DNA from: Pseudomonadota bacterium
GTDB taxonomy: Bacteria; Myxococcota_A; UBA796; GCA-2862545
Direction: 5' to 3'
Length of the DNA stretch: 50,461 nucleotides
Assembly (NCBI GenBank): GCA_947505245.1
Contig: CANNIZ010000030.1
Span: forward strand, 1 to 50,461
Below the pieces are notes generated by a model, which did not search any database, was not told the DNA's origin, and worked only from the letters and a program-made list of their open reading frames with translations. Positions 31,818-43,823 of this stretch are shown here, piece after piece. Both the position numbers and the translations under genes were made by a program. Numbering within the stretch: position 1 is the first letter of the stretch; each line of letters starts with the position of its first letter.

Positions 31818-33717
31818 ATGATCGAAATCAACCATCATCACCGTCAGCCCCACACCCCTGCAACACGGGAATTCACGCCCGCGGTGAAGGCCGAACTCGA
31901 GGCCATCGCGGCGAGGTATCCGCGTCGCGAAGCTGCGCTCCTGCCGGCCCTCCGCCTGCTCGAACGGGAGTATGGCTGCGTAGACGAGCCCGGCATGATT
32001 CATGTCGCGAAGCTGGTCGGCGTATCGCCCAGCAAGGTGTATGGCGTATTCACGTTCTATACGCACTACCGGCGCCCGTCTGATGGCAAGTATTCCATCC
32101 AGGTCTGCTCCACGCTCACCTGCGCCCTGAAAGGCAGCGAGCAGGTGTTCGACCACCTCTCACAGAAGCTCGGCATCGGAAAGGACGGCACCACGCCTGA
32201 CCGCATGTTTACGCTGAAGAAGGTCGAATGCCTGGGGAATTGTGACCAGGGTCCGTGTATGCAGATCAACGACGACTTCGTCGACGCGGTCACGCCGGCC
32301 GGTTGCGACAAGCTCGTCGACGAAATGCGCAACGCGAAGGACGAGTTCCATCCGCCGCCGCAGAAGTACCACCTGCCGCCGAACAAGTACGCGCCGGTCA
32401 TGATCAAGCACGCGCTTGAAGACGGCTCGGACACGCTCGCGCATTACCGCAACCGCGGCGGTTACGAGACCGCGCGCTCGATCATCCACGGCGCCAAGAC
32501 GCCCGACGAAGTCATCGAGATCGTGTTCGCGTCCGGCCTCCGCGGACGCGGCGGCGCCGGATTCTCCACCGGACAGAAGTGGAAGTTCCTCGCCAAGAAC
32601 GACAAGCCCCGGTACCTCGTCATCAACGCAGACGAGTCCGAGCCCGGAACGTTCAAGGACAAGCTGCTCATCGATCGCGATCCACACGGCCTGATCGAGG
32701 GCATCATCCTCGCGGCGTACGCGATCAAAGCGCAACATTCGTACATCTACATCCGCGGCGAATTCGCGTTCGGCGCGAAGATGCTGCAGAAGGCGGTGGA
32801 TGAGGCGTACGCGGCCGGGCTGCTCGGCAAGGGCGTGATGGGCTCGCAGATGGAGATCCACGTCACCGTCCACCGCGGCGCTGGCGCCTACATCTGCGGC
32901 GAAGAGACGGGCCTCATCAGCTCGCTCGAGGGCGGGCGCGGGCACCCTAAGATCAAACCCCCCTTCCCTGCCGTCGAAGGCGCCTGGGGCTGTCCCACCA
33001 TCGTGAACAACGTCGAGACGCTGTTCACGCTGCCGTACATCTTGAAGAACGGAGCCGATTGGTTCCGCTCCTTTGGCACGGCAAAGAGCCCCGGGACCAA
33101 GCTGTTCAGCATCTCGGGCCACGTGTTGCGGCCGGGCAATTACGAGCTCCCGCTCGGCGTGCCGCTCAAAGAGCTGATCTACGACATCGCAGGCGGAATT
33201 CCGAACGGCAAGAAGCTCAAGGCGGTGTGCCCTGGCGGGTCGTCGTCGCCCTTCCTCACCGCGGACGAGGTCCTCGCCGACGGCGACAAGCTGATCCGTC
33301 TCGACTTCGAGTCGCTGCAGGCCGCTGGCTCCATGCTCGGCTCGGGTGCGATCGTCGTCATGGACGAGACGACCTGCATGGTCGACGTATGCTGGAACAT
33401 CCTCCGATTCTACGCCCACGAATCGTGTGGTCAGTGCACCCCTTGCCGCGAAGGCACCGGCTGGATCGCGAAGATGGCCGGGCGGTTCGAGAAGGGCGGC
33501 GGCGACGCCTCCGAGATCGACATGCTCGACGAGGTCGCATGGAGCATGGTCGGACGCACGATTTGCGTCCTCGCAGACGCCGCTGCCATGCCGGCGCGCA
33601 GCATCGTGAAGAAGTGGCGTTCCGAATTCGAAGCCCACGCGGCGGGCCACGCATGCCCGCTTCAGCATCACAAGCCCCCCAAGCACAACAAGTCGGGCCA
33701 CCAGGCGGGTCACCAGC

Positions 33718-33725
<8 letters not shown>
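31818..33725 (+). CDS. nuoEF: NuoE-NuoF fusion: NADH-binding subunits of complex I
   Basis: 635 residues. Residues about 17-165 are NuoE: 2Fe-2S (N1a) ligands in 'QVCSTLTCALKG' and 'VECLGNCDQGPC'. After a Pro-rich linker (about 175-195) comes NuoF: 'YRNRGGYETARSII', FMN/NADH site 'SGLRGRGGAGFSTGQKW', 'NADESEPGTFKDK', 'GAYICGEETGLISSLEG', and 4Fe-4S (N3) ligands 'ESCGQCTPCREG' plus a Cys in 'TICVLAD'. NuoF homologues normally end near 'HIREGRCP'; here that site reads 'HAAGHACP', followed by about 24 extra residues with seven further His to the end. The N-terminus also has a HHHxxxH stretch. The reading frame is continuous, so the fusion is real unless the linker hides an assembly fault. Overlaps nuoG by 8 nt. 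Confidence 0.95.
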
Positions 33726-35249
<1,524 letters not shown>

Positions 35250-35253
<4 letters not shown>

Positions 35254-36311
35254 CCTGGCTCTGGTTCTTCGCAAAGATTGGCGTCGCGCTCGGCATCATC
35301 TTCTCGCTCGGCCCTGTTTGCATCATGGGCGATCGAAAGATCAGCGCGTGGATTCAAGGTCGCGTGGGTCCGAATCGCGTCGGTCCGTGGGGCACGTTTC
35401 AGCCGATCGCTGACATCCTGAAGCTGATGATGAAGGAGGTCATCGTCCCCGATGGCGTCGACAAGGTGTTGTTCCTGGGCGGTCCATTGATCGTGTTCAT
35501 CGCGCCTGTGTTCGGCTACTGCGTCATCCCGTTCGGGAACCAGATCGGTGAGGAGAAGCTCCAGGTCGTCAACCTGGACATCGGCCTGTTGTTCATCATG
35601 TCCGTGCTCTCGGTAGGTGTCTACGGCATCACGCTCGGCGGCTGGGCCTCGAACAACAAGTTCTCGCTCATGGGCTCGTTGCGCGCGTCGGCGCAGCTCA
35701 TCAGCTACGAGCTCACGTTCGGATTGACGATGCTCCTCGTCGTCATGATGTCGGCGTCCGCTGACCCCCTCAAGTCGGCGTCCGTCGACCTCAGCAAGAT
35801 CGTCCTCCACCAGGCCGAGTATGGCTGGAACATCTTCGGCGGAGCGACCTGGTGGGGCCTCCCCTCGGGCCTCATCGGCTTCGTACTGTTGTTCACCTGC
35901 GCGATGGCCGAGAACAATCGCCTGCCGTTCGACATGGCCGAATGTGAGGCTGAGCTCGTTGGCGGGTACCACACCGAGTATTCGGGCATGGGCTTCGCCA
36001 TGTACATGTTCAGCGAATACTGCTCGATGATCCTTTCCGCGTCGCTGATCGTCACCCTGTTCCTCGGCGGGTGGTCGTTCCCCTACCTGACCGATCCAGC
36101 CGACCACTCCTTCCTCGCAGGGGTGATCTCGATTGGGGTCTTCTTCACCAAGATCTGCATCATTTTGTTCCTGTACATTCAGCTGCGTTGGACTCTCCCG
36201 CGATTCCGTTACGACCAGGTGATGAGCCTCGGCTGGAAAACCTTTCTCCCCCTCGCCCTCGTCAACATCGGCTACATGGCCGTGATCGGCGTGTTCTTGG
36301 AGAAGCCCTGA
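35250..36311 (+). CDS. nuoH: NADH-quinone oxidoreductase subunit H
   Basis: 353 residues from ATG 35250 (overlapping the nuoG stop as ATGA; an in-frame extension upstream lies in nuoG and is rejected). About eight membrane helices with the signatures 'MGDRKISAWIQGRVGPNRVGPWG', 'QPIADILKLMMKE' and 'FTCAMAENNRLPFDMAECEAELVGGYHTEYSGM'. NuoH binds the quinone headgroup region and links the arms of complex I. Confidence 0.97.
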
Positions 36312-36820
36312 TGGACGCACATAATCCCCACGCCGATGCGCACAAGGACGCACACGCCCTGGTCGCGCACGCGCCACCGGGCCTGAGCTGGCTCGCTCGC
36401 GCGTCGATCGCAGCCTACCTGCCGTCCATCGCGGCGGGCATGGCAAAGACGCTCGAGTGGATGTTCCGGCCCGCGGTTACCCTGCGGTACCCGGAGCAGC
36501 AGTACAAGCCACGCAAGGGCTACCGCGGAGAGCACCGCCTGAAGAAGGACGAGCAGGGGCGCCCCAAGTGCGTCGCGTGCTTCATGTGCGCCACCGCTTG
36601 CCCGGCCGAGTGCATCACGATTGTCGCTGAGCCCGCCCCTTGGCCAGACCGCGACAAGGTGCCCGCAAAGTTCGAGATCGACATGTTGAAGTGCATCTAC
36701 TGCGGCATGTGCGAAGAAGCCTGTCCGTGCGACGCGATCGAGCTGACCGAGACGTTTACCCAGATTGCGACGACGCGGAAAGAGAAGATCTACGACAAAG
36801 AAAGGTTGTTGAAGAACTAA
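36311..36820 (+). CDS. nuoI: NADH-quinone oxidoreductase subunit I, with His-rich N-terminus
   Basis: 169 residues from ATG 36311 (TGATG overlap with nuoH). Two 4Fe-4S ferredoxin motifs (clusters N6a and N6b): 'CVACFMCATACPAEC' and 'CIYCGMCEEACPCDA'. Core region 'RYPEQQYKPRKGYRGEHRL' is conserved. The first 20 residues contain five His spaced by three to five residues ('MDAHNPHADAHKDAHALVAH'), an extension not usual in NuoI. Partner of NuoH in carrying electrons to N2. Confidence 0.96.
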   Translation: MDAHNPHADAHKDAHALVAHAPPGLSWLARASIAAYLPSIAAGMAKTLEWMFRPAVTLRYPEQQYKPRKGYRGEHRLKKDEQGRPKCVACFMCATACPAECITIVAEPAPWPDRDKVPAKFEIDMLKCIYCGMCEEACPCDAIELTETFTQIATTRKEKIYDKERLLKN

Positions 36821-37338
36821 TGGACCCTATCTTCTTGATCGCTTCGGCCGTAGCGCTTGCTTCGGCTGTGAATATGGTCACCCAACGGAACCCGGTTTAC
36901 AGCGCCGTGTTCCTCCTGGTCGGCTTCCTGGCCGTCGCAGTGACCTTCCTCTCCCTGTCTGCGCCGTTCCTGGCGGCGATTCACGTCGTGGTCTACACCG
37001 GCGCGATCATGGTCCTGTTCCTGTTCGTGATCATGCTGCTCAACCTGAAGCCGGAAGAGCTCGGTGCGGAGTACCCCATCGAGACGCGCGCGCCGATCGC
37101 AGTATTGTGTGCTGCGATGTTCGGCATGATGTCTTGGGCCATCCTTTCGGACCCGTCGCTCGCAATCCCCGCGAAGGCCCCCAACGCGACGTGGGGCAGC
37201 GTCGAAGAAGTCGGCTTGCTCCTGTTCAACGTCTACGCACTTCCGTTCGAGTTGATCTCGCTGTTGATCATCGTCGCGATGTTCGGCGCGCTCGTACTCG
37301 CAAAGAAGCGGCTGTCCAACGTCGAGGCGACCTCATGA
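36820..37338 (+). CDS. nuoJ: NADH-quinone oxidoreductase subunit J
   Basis: 172 residues from ATG 36820 (TAATG overlap). Five membrane helices; the conserved 'VYTGAIMVLFLFVIMLLN' is the pi-bulge-containing TM3 of NuoJ, and 'LFNVYALPFELISLLIIVAMFGALVLAKK' is the family ending. It forms the start of the proton-pumping membrane arm with NuoK and NuoA. ATGA overlap with nuoK. Confidence 0.95.
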   Translation: MDPIFLIASAVALASAVNMVTQRNPVYSAVFLLVGFLAVAVTFLSLSAPFLAAIHVVVYTGAIMVLFLFVIMLLNLKPEELGAEYPIETRAPIAVLCAAMFGMMSWAILSDPSLAIPAKAPNATWGSVEEVGLLLFNVYALPFELISLLIIVAMFGALVLAKKRLSNVEATS

Positions 37339-37643
37339 TCAGCTATTACCTGCTGTTCGCAGCAGCGCTATTCTCGATCGGGGCCTACGGCGTGCTCGCG
37401 CGTCGAAATGTCCTGATCATTTTGATGTCGCTCGAGTTGATGCTGAACGGCGTCAACATCGTGTTCGTCGCGCTCTCGCTCGTACCTCACGGTGTGCAAA
37501 TGGCCCCGGGCGGCCATGTGTTCGTCTTGATGGTCATGGCCGTCGCCGCGGCCGAGGTAGCGGTCGGGCTCGCAATCGTCATCGCGTTGTTCCGTACGCG
37601 ACAGACCGTCGACATCAACGACCTTCAGATGATGAGCGGCTGA
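37335..37643 (+). CDS. nuoK: NADH-quinone oxidoreductase subunit K
   Basis: 102 residues from ATG 37335. Three membrane helices with the family pattern 'FSIGAYGVLARRNVLIILMSLELMLNGVN', carrying the conserved Glu of TM2, and a second Glu in 'VAAAEVAVGLAIV'. Mrp-antiporter-like subunit of the membrane arm. TGATG overlap with nuoL. Confidence 0.96.
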   Translation: MISYYLLFAAALFSIGAYGVLARRNVLIILMSLELMLNGVNIVFVALSLVPHGVQMAPGGHVFVLMVMAVAAAEVAVGLAIVIALFRTRQTVDINDLQMMSG

Positions 37644-39601
37644 TGGAAATCGAATCCTCCCTGTATCTGATTCCCCTCCTGCCGCTGGTCGGCTTCCTGG
37701 TGAACGGACTCCTCGGCAACCAACTGCCGAAGTGGCTGGTTGCGGTCATCGCTTGCACCGGTCCGTTCATCGCGTTCCTGCTCTCGGTTCAGGCCCTGCA
37801 AGCCCTGGCGACGCACCCTGAAGGGCTCCACCAGGCCATGTTCTCCTGGATTTCCACGGGGACGCTAAATGTTCCCTTCGGGCTCCAGGTCGACGCGCTG
37901 ACCGCCATCATGCTGATGAACGTCACCGGCATCGGCACCGCGATTCATCTGTATTCGTACGGCTATATGCACGCGGACCCTTCATTCTCGCGCTTCATGG
38001 CGTACCTGAACCTGTTCCTGGCCGCGATGCTCATGCTCGTCATGGGCGACAACCTCCTCCTCCTGTTCGTCGGGTGGGAAGGCGTCGGTCTTTGCAGCTA
38101 CCTGCTCATCGGCTTCTGGTACCAGGACTTCGCGAACGTCGACGCTGGGCGAAAGGCCTTCATCGTCAATCGCATCGGTGACTTCGCATTCCTGATCGGC
38201 GCCTTCACGCTGTATTCCCTCACGGGTACGCTCGAATGGCACGGCATGGAACAAGCCGTCGCCGCGCTGGACCTCAACGCGATGGTGGTGAGCGGCCCCA
38301 TGACCGGGATGCCGATCATGGTGGCGCTGATGATCGCCGGCCTCTGCCTCTTTGGCGGCGCTACCGGCAAGAGCGCCCAGATTCCCCTCTACGTGTGGTT
38401 GCCCGACGCGATGGCTGGTCCGACCCCCGTTTCGGCGCTGATTCACGCCGCCACGATGGTCACCGCGGGTATCTACCTGCTCGGCCGCATGGACTTCCTG
38501 TTCGTGCTCCTCCCCGCCGTCATGGGCGTCATCGCGCTGGTCGCGGCCTGCACGGCGCTGCTCTCAGGCTTGATCGCTATCGCTCAGAACGACATCAAGA
38601 AGGTGCTCGCCTACTCGACGGTGTCGCAGCTCGGCTTCATGTTCGCTGGAATGGCCACGGGCTTCTTTCACACGGGCCTGTTCCATGTCGTCACGCACGC
38701 CTTCTTCAAAGCACTGCTGTTCCTTGGTGCAGGCGCCGTAATCGTCGCGATGCACCACGAGCAGGACATCCGCAAGATGGGCGGATTGTGGAAGGACCTG
38801 AAGGGCGTCTCCATCCTGTTCATCATCGGCTCGCTCGCGCTGGCCGGCGTCCCTCCGTTCGCTGGCTTCTATTCGAAGGACGCCATCCTCGCGGCGGTCT
38901 ACTACCAGGCGGCCTCGCCGGGTGCCTCGCCAGAATGGATGGTGATCTTCGGCATGCTCGTGTTTACGGCCGGTCTGACGGCGTTCTACACCACCCGCCT
39001 TGTCGTCCTCACGTTCTTCGGCAAGCCAGCGGACGAGCATCGTCACCTGCACGAGGTGCACTGGACGATGATGGCCGTCCTCGCGTTCCTCGCCGCGCTC
39101 TCTGCGCTCGCCGGAGTGCTCGGGTTGGGGACGTGGCTCGATACCTTCACGCACCACGTCTGGTCGCCGCCGGCCGTCGAAGTCAACGAGGCCCTCGAGC
39201 ACACCGCCCACTACGTCGCCATGGGCTCGTCCACGGCGGTGGTGGTGCTGGGAATCGGCGCCGGACTGTTCCTGTACCTCAGCGAGAGCCGCCGCGAGGC
39301 GCTCGACCGCTGGACGAAGGGCAGCGGCGCCCGCGTCTACGGCATGGCTTCTCACAAATTCTTCGTCGACGAGTTCTATGAGGCGTTCATCGTAAATCCG
39401 ATCGGTTGGTTGGCGAAGCTCCTTTGGGGCGTCGTCGACCGCATCGTCATCGACTCCGGCATCGTCGAAGGCTCGGCCCTCTCCGTCTCGGGGTTCAGCG
39501 CTGCGCTTCGACACACACAGGTCGGCGCGGTCAGCGCGGCGACCACCTCCACGCTCGTCGGCGTCATCGTCGTCGTGCTCTGGCTCGTGCTCCATGGCTG
39601 A
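37643..39601 (+). CDS. nuoL: NADH-quinone oxidoreductase subunit L
   Basis: 652 residues. Antiporter-like proton-pumping subunit: conserved Glu in 'LLFVGWEGVGLCSYLLIGFW', 'GKSAQIPLYVWLPDAMAGPTPVSALIHAATMV' with the key Lys, 'NDIKKVLAYSTVSQLGFMF' and 'HAFFKALLFLGAGAVI'. The C-terminal segment ('FFVDEFYEAFIVNPIGWLA' then a final helix) corresponds to the long lateral helix and its anchor. Overlaps nuoM by 8 nt. Confidence 0.97.
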   Translation: MEIESSLYLIPLLPLVGFLVNGLLGNQLPKWLVAVIACTGPFIAFLLSVQALQALATHPEGLHQAMFSWISTGTLNVPFGLQVDALTAIMLMNVTGIGTAIHLYSYGYMHADPSFSRFMAYLNLFLAAMLMLVMGDNLLLLFVGWEGVGLCSYLLIGFWYQDFANVDAGRKAFIVNRIGDFAFLIGAFTLYSLTGTLEWHGMEQAVAALDLNAMVVSGPMTGMPIMVALMIAGLCLFGGATGKSAQIPLYVWLPDAMAGPTPVSALIHAATMVTAGIYLLGRMDFLFVLLPAVMGVIALVAACTALLSGLIAIAQNDIKKVLAYSTVSQLGFMFAGMATGFFHTGLFHVVTHAFFKALLFLGAGAVIVAMHHEQDIRKMGGLWKDLKGVSILFIIGSLALAGVPPFAGFYSKDAILAAVYYQAASPGASPEWMVIFGMLVFTAGLTAFYTTRLVVLTFFGKPADEHRHLHEVHWTMMAVLAFLAALSALAGVLGLGTWLDTFTHHVWSPPAVEVNEALEHTAHYVAMGSSTAVVVLGIGAGLFLYLSESRREALDRWTKGSGARVYGMASHKFFVDEFYEAFIVNPIGWLAKLLWGVVDRIVIDSGIVEGSALSVSGFSAALRHTQVGAVSAATTSTLVGVIVVVLWLVLHG

Positions 39602-41090
39602 TTTCCCTTTCCTTTCTTTGCTCACCGCCATTCCTGCGATTGGCGGTTTGCTGCTCACCCTCGTTCCTCGCAGCGACGACAAGGTGATCAAAGGCGCCGC
39701 GCTCGTGACCTCGCTGGTCGCGTTCGTCGTGTCGATCGTCATGTGGACGCGCTTCCAGCCGGTTGGCGCCGAGCTCGTATTCGTCGAAGACCATGTGTGG
39801 GTTGACCAGCTCAACATCCACTACAAGCTTGGCATCGACGGCATCGCGCTCGCGATGATCCTGCTCACGACGCTGCTCTCCCCCATCGCAATCCTTTGCT
39901 CGTGGAACTCGGTGGTGAAGCAGCCAAAGGGCTTCTTCCTATCGTTGTTGTTCCTCGAAGCGGGCATGATCGGCGTGTTTGGGGCGTCGGACCTGTTCCT
40001 GTTCTATGTCTATTGGGAGTTGATGCTCATCCCGATGGCGCTGCTGATCGGCATCTGGGGTGGCCCGCGACGGGAGTACGCCGCGATCAAGTTCGTGCTG
40101 TACACCATGGCCGGCAGCTTGCTGATGTTCCTGGCGATTCTCTATTGCTGGCTGCACGCCGGAACGTTCGACGTGCAGGCCCTGCAGGCGTTCCTGCCCC
40201 AGAACATCCCGTTCCAGGTCCAGATGTGGCTGTTCGGTGCCTTCGGACTTTCGTTTGCAATCAAGGTCCCGATGTTCCCGTTCCACACGTGGTTGCCCGA
40301 CGCCCACGTCGAGGCCCCCACCGCCGGTTCGGTCATCCTGGCCGGCGTGCTCCTCAAGATGGGCACCTACGGCTTCCTTCGGTTCGCCATCCCGTTCTTC
40401 CCGACCGCAGCCGTCGCGTGTACGCCGATCATCCTGATGCTCGCCGCAATCGGCATCGTCTACGGCTCGCTGATGTCGATGGCCCAGACGGACATGAAGA
40501 AGCTCATCGCCTATTCGTCGGTCGCCCACCTCGGCTTCGTCATGCTCGGGATCTTCTCGGGAACGCAGGAAGGGGCCCAAGGCGGCGTCGCACAGATGAT
40601 CAACCACGGCATCTCGACGGGTGCGCTGTTCCTCCTCGTCGGCGTGATCTACGACCGCACGCACATCCGCGGACTCGCTGACTTCGGCGGGCTCGCCAAG
40701 ACGATGCCCATCTACGCGACGCTGTTCATGATCATCACATTGTCCTCGATCGGCCTCCCCGGATTGAACGGCTTTGTCGGCGAGTTCCTCGTGCTCCTGG
40801 GTACGTTCCAGACCCACCCGATCGCTTCAATCTTCGCTGCGATGGGGGTCGTGCTCGGCGCGGTCTACATGCTCACCATGTACCGGCACGTGTTCTTCGG
40901 CCCGGAAAACCCGAGGTGGAAGGACCTGCCCGATGTAAGTCCCCGCGAACTGGTGACCCTGCTGCCACTCGTGGCGCTCGCGGTCCTGCTCGGCGTGATG
41001 CCGGGCCCGCTCCTTCGAATGACTGAGGCCCCCGTCGCCAACGTCGTGAAGTCCCTTCATGCAGTTAAGGTCGTCGAGGTGACGCCGTGA
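39594..41090 (+). CDS. nuoM: NADH-quinone oxidoreductase subunit M
   Basis: 498 residues from ATG 39594. Antiporter-like membrane subunit with the conserved Glu in 'FLFYVYWELMLIPMALLIGIWGG', 'KVPMFPFHTWLPDAHVEAPTAGSV' and 'MAQTDMKKLIAYSSVAHLGFVMLG'. About 14 membrane helices expected. GTGA overlap with nuoN. Confidence 0.97.
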   Translation: MADFPFLSLLTAIPAIGGLLLTLVPRSDDKVIKGAALVTSLVAFVVSIVMWTRFQPVGAELVFVEDHVWVDQLNIHYKLGIDGIALAMILLTTLLSPIAILCSWNSVVKQPKGFFLSLLFLEAGMIGVFGASDLFLFYVYWELMLIPMALLIGIWGGPRREYAAIKFVLYTMAGSLLMFLAILYCWLHAGTFDVQALQAFLPQNIPFQVQMWLFGAFGLSFAIKVPMFPFHTWLPDAHVEAPTAGSVILAGVLLKMGTYGFLRFAIPFFPTAAVACTPIILMLAAIGIVYGSLMSMAQTDMKKLIAYSSVAHLGFVMLGIFSGTQEGAQGGVAQMINHGISTGALFLLVGVIYDRTHIRGLADFGGLAKTMPIYATLFMIITLSSIGLPGLNGFVGEFLVLLGTFQTHPIASIFAAMGVVLGAVYMLTMYRHVFFGPENPRWKDLPDVSPRELVTLLPLVALAVLLGVMPGPLLRMTEAPVANVVKSLHAVKVVEVTP

Positions 41091-42580
41091 CGTTTACCAT
41101 CTACGAGCTCGCGGCCATGCAGCCAGCGTTGCTCGTCATGATCGCGGGTCTGCTCGCGGTTGGTCTGGACACGTTCGTGCCCAGCAAGACGCGAATCGCC
41201 CACGCGATGTTGTGTGGTGGCGGCGTGATCGCTGCGATGGCCGCGCTCGGATCGCAGCTCTATTACCAGCGCACCGCGATTCACGCGTTCGGTAACATGC
41301 TCGTCCTGGACGACATGGCCTGTTTCCTTTCGCTCGCGATCCTCGCGGCGACGGGGTTGGTGCTGATCTCGTCCGATGCTGATACGACGCGGCGAAACAT
41401 CGGGTTTGGCGAATACTACGGGCTCATCATGATCGCGGCGTCCGCGATGATGATGCTCGTCGCCAGCAACGACTTCATGACGATCTTCGTGAACCTCGAG
41501 GTCCTCTCGCTGGCCTTGTACGTGCTCACCGGCATCACGCGCAAGAACCCGCGCTCGAATGAAGCCTCCGTCAAATACCTGGTGAGCGGCGCCTTCGCGA
41601 CCTGCTTCTTCCTGATGGGCGTCGCCTTCCTGTACGGCGCGACCGGGACGTTCGCGCTTTCCGGCATCCGCGAGGCCCTGGCGCTCGGCCTCGACTCGTC
41701 GATGGCGCGTGTCGGCCTTGGCATGGTCATGGTCGGCTTCGCGTTCAAGATCGGCGCGGTGCCGTTTCACATGTGGGTCCCGGACGTCTACGAGGGCGCC
41801 CCGACCAGCACGACCGCGTTCATGTCGGTCACCGTCAAGGCGGCTGGCGTCGGTGCGTTGATTCGCGTCCTCCTGATCGCTGCCCCCATGCGCTCGGACC
41901 TGTGGGCCGACCTGCTATGGTGGATGGCCGTCGCGACGATGGTGGTCGGCAACCTGATGGCGCTTCAGCAGACGAGCGTGAAGCGCATGCTCGCGTTCTC
42001 GAGCGTCGCCCACACCGGCTACGCACTCGTCGCGCTCGCTACGATGCGAAGCACGGACGAAACGTTCGTTCCCGAGGCCGCTGCCAGCGCGCTGTTCTAC
42101 CTGCTCACCTACACGTTCATGACGCTCGGAGCGTTCTCGTTCTTGATCTACATGGGCCACGAACTGCCCGGAAAGGACGGCACCTCCGAGTGGCAGGACG
42201 CGGAGACCCTCTCGGACCTCGCGGGCATGGCCGATCGGCGGCCCTGGGCCGCTGCGATGATGGGCTTGTTCCTGTTGTCGTTGGGCGGCATTCCACCCAC
42301 AGCCGGCTTCCTCGGGAAGTTCTACCTGTTCGCGGGTGCGATCGAGCGCGGACACGTCACCATCGCCGTCATCGGCGTGATGGCCTCCCTCGTTTCGCTC
42401 TACTACTACCTCCGCGTCATCGTGTGGATGTACATGAAAGAGCCCATGATCGCAGACGAGAAGCCGCACCCGAGCGTGGCGGTCGTTATCGCCCTCGCTG
42501 GCCTCGCTACGCTCCTCATCGGCGTCATGCCGGGCGCGTTCATCGCGGCCGCCGAACATTCGATCGCGGTCCTTCGCTGA
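41087..42580 (+). CDS. nuoN: NADH-quinone oxidoreductase subunit N
   Basis: 497 residues from GTG 41087. Third antiporter-like subunit: 'FVNLEVLSLALYVLTGITRKNPRSNEASVKYL', 'FKIGAVPFHMWVPDVYEGAPTSTTAFMSV' and 'VKRMLAFSSVAHTGYAL'. Last gene of the 13-gene nuo operon, with no terminator clearly visible before the tol genes 94 nt further on. Confidence 0.97.
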   Translation: MTFTIYELAAMQPALLVMIAGLLAVGLDTFVPSKTRIAHAMLCGGGVIAAMAALGSQLYYQRTAIHAFGNMLVLDDMACFLSLAILAATGLVLISSDADTTRRNIGFGEYYGLIMIAASAMMMLVASNDFMTIFVNLEVLSLALYVLTGITRKNPRSNEASVKYLVSGAFATCFFLMGVAFLYGATGTFALSGIREALALGLDSSMARVGLGMVMVGFAFKIGAVPFHMWVPDVYEGAPTSTTAFMSVTVKAAGVGALIRVLLIAAPMRSDLWADLLWWMAVATMVVGNLMALQQTSVKRMLAFSSVAHTGYALVALATMRSTDETFVPEAAASALFYLLTYTFMTLGAFSFLIYMGHELPGKDGTSEWQDAETLSDLAGMADRRPWAAAMMGLFLLSLGGIPPTAGFLGKFYLFAGAIERGHVTIAVIGVMASLVSLYYYLRVIVWMYMKEPMIADEKPHPSVAVVIALAGLATLLIGVMPGAFIAAAEHSIAVLR

Positions 42581-42618
42581 ATCGTGGCATTCGGGTGACC
42601 CTCCCTGGCTTCGGGTGA

Positions 42619-42627
42619 TGTTATGCT
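42619..42627 (+). promoter_or_regulatory. Possible extended -10 promoter before tolQ
   Basis: TGtTATGCT at 42619-42627 matches the extended -10 form (TGnTATnnT). It lies 48 nt before the chosen tolQ start, in the 94-nt gap after nuoN. No good -35 is present, which is usual for extended -10 promoters. Tentative. Confidence 0.35.
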
Positions 42628-42674
42628 GCGGGGGCCCCTCTCCTCCCGCCGCCGTCCCCGCCCTGGAGTCCTCA

Positions 42675-43376
42675 GTGCCGCCGTTCATAGAGGTCTACGA
42701 CGCCACCGTCGGCAAGACGGTCGAACAGCCAAGCGTGTTGTCGCTCATCGTCGACGCCGATCTGATCGTGCAACTCGACCTGATCCTGCTCGTGTTCATG
42801 TCGGTCGTATGCTGGGGAATTATCGTCCAGAAGTTCTTCCGGCTCTCGATCGCGTCGCGCCAGTCGGCCGCGTTCCTCGACGTGTTCTGGGCGAGCAAGC
42901 GCCTGGACGCCGTCTATGAGCAGTCCGGGCGGTTCAAGTCGAGCCCCGTCGCCGAAGTTTTCAAGGCCGGCTACCAGGAGCTCGCGAAGATCACGGCCGG
43001 AGGCCAGGGAGCCGAGGCGGCGGACAATCTCGGTCGCACGCTGCGCCGCGCCACCTCGGTCGAATCGACGGGGCTCGAGCGGTACATCACGTTTCTCGCC
43101 ACCACCGGCTCGACAGCCCCGTTCATCGGCCTGTTCGGCACCGTTTGGGGCATCCTGCGCGCATTTCAGAAGCTCGGACAGGCGGAGGCCGCGACGATTC
43201 AGGTCGTCGGACCGGACATCGCCCACGCGCTCATCGCCACCGCGGTGGGCCTCGTCGCCGCGATCCCCGCTGTCATGGCGTTCAACTATTTCCAGTCGTC
43301 GATTCGGGTGTTGAACACCGAGATGGACAACTTCTCGGCGGACTTCCTGAACATCGTCAAACGCCATCTGAAGTAG
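42675..43376 (+). CDS. tolQ: TolQ/ExbB-type proton-channel protein
   Basis: 233 residues from GTG 42675, preceded by GGAG at 42665-42668. An in-frame ATG at 42615 is possible but has no good RBS and adds a Cys/Pro-rich tract. Three membrane segments, with the MotA/TolQ/ExbB core 'GLERYITFLATTGSTAPFIGLFGTVWGILRAF' and 'IAHALIATAVGLVAAIPAVMAFNYF'. With TolR it uses the proton gradient to energise TolA at the division septum. Named TolQ rather than ExbB because tolB follows in the same operon. Confidence 0.9.
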   Translation: MPPFIEVYDATVGKTVEQPSVLSLIVDADLIVQLDLILLVFMSVVCWGIIVQKFFRLSIASRQSAAFLDVFWASKRLDAVYEQSGRFKSSPVAEVFKAGYQELAKITAGGQGAEAADNLGRTLRRATSVESTGLERYITFLATTGSTAPFIGLFGTVWGILRAFQKLGQAEAATIQVVGPDIAHALIATAVGLVAAIPAVMAFNYFQSSIRVLNTEMDNFSADFLNIVKRHLK

Positions 43377-43385
43377 GGAGCGTCC

Positions 43386-43819
<434 letters not shown>

Positions 43820-43823
<4 letters not shown>

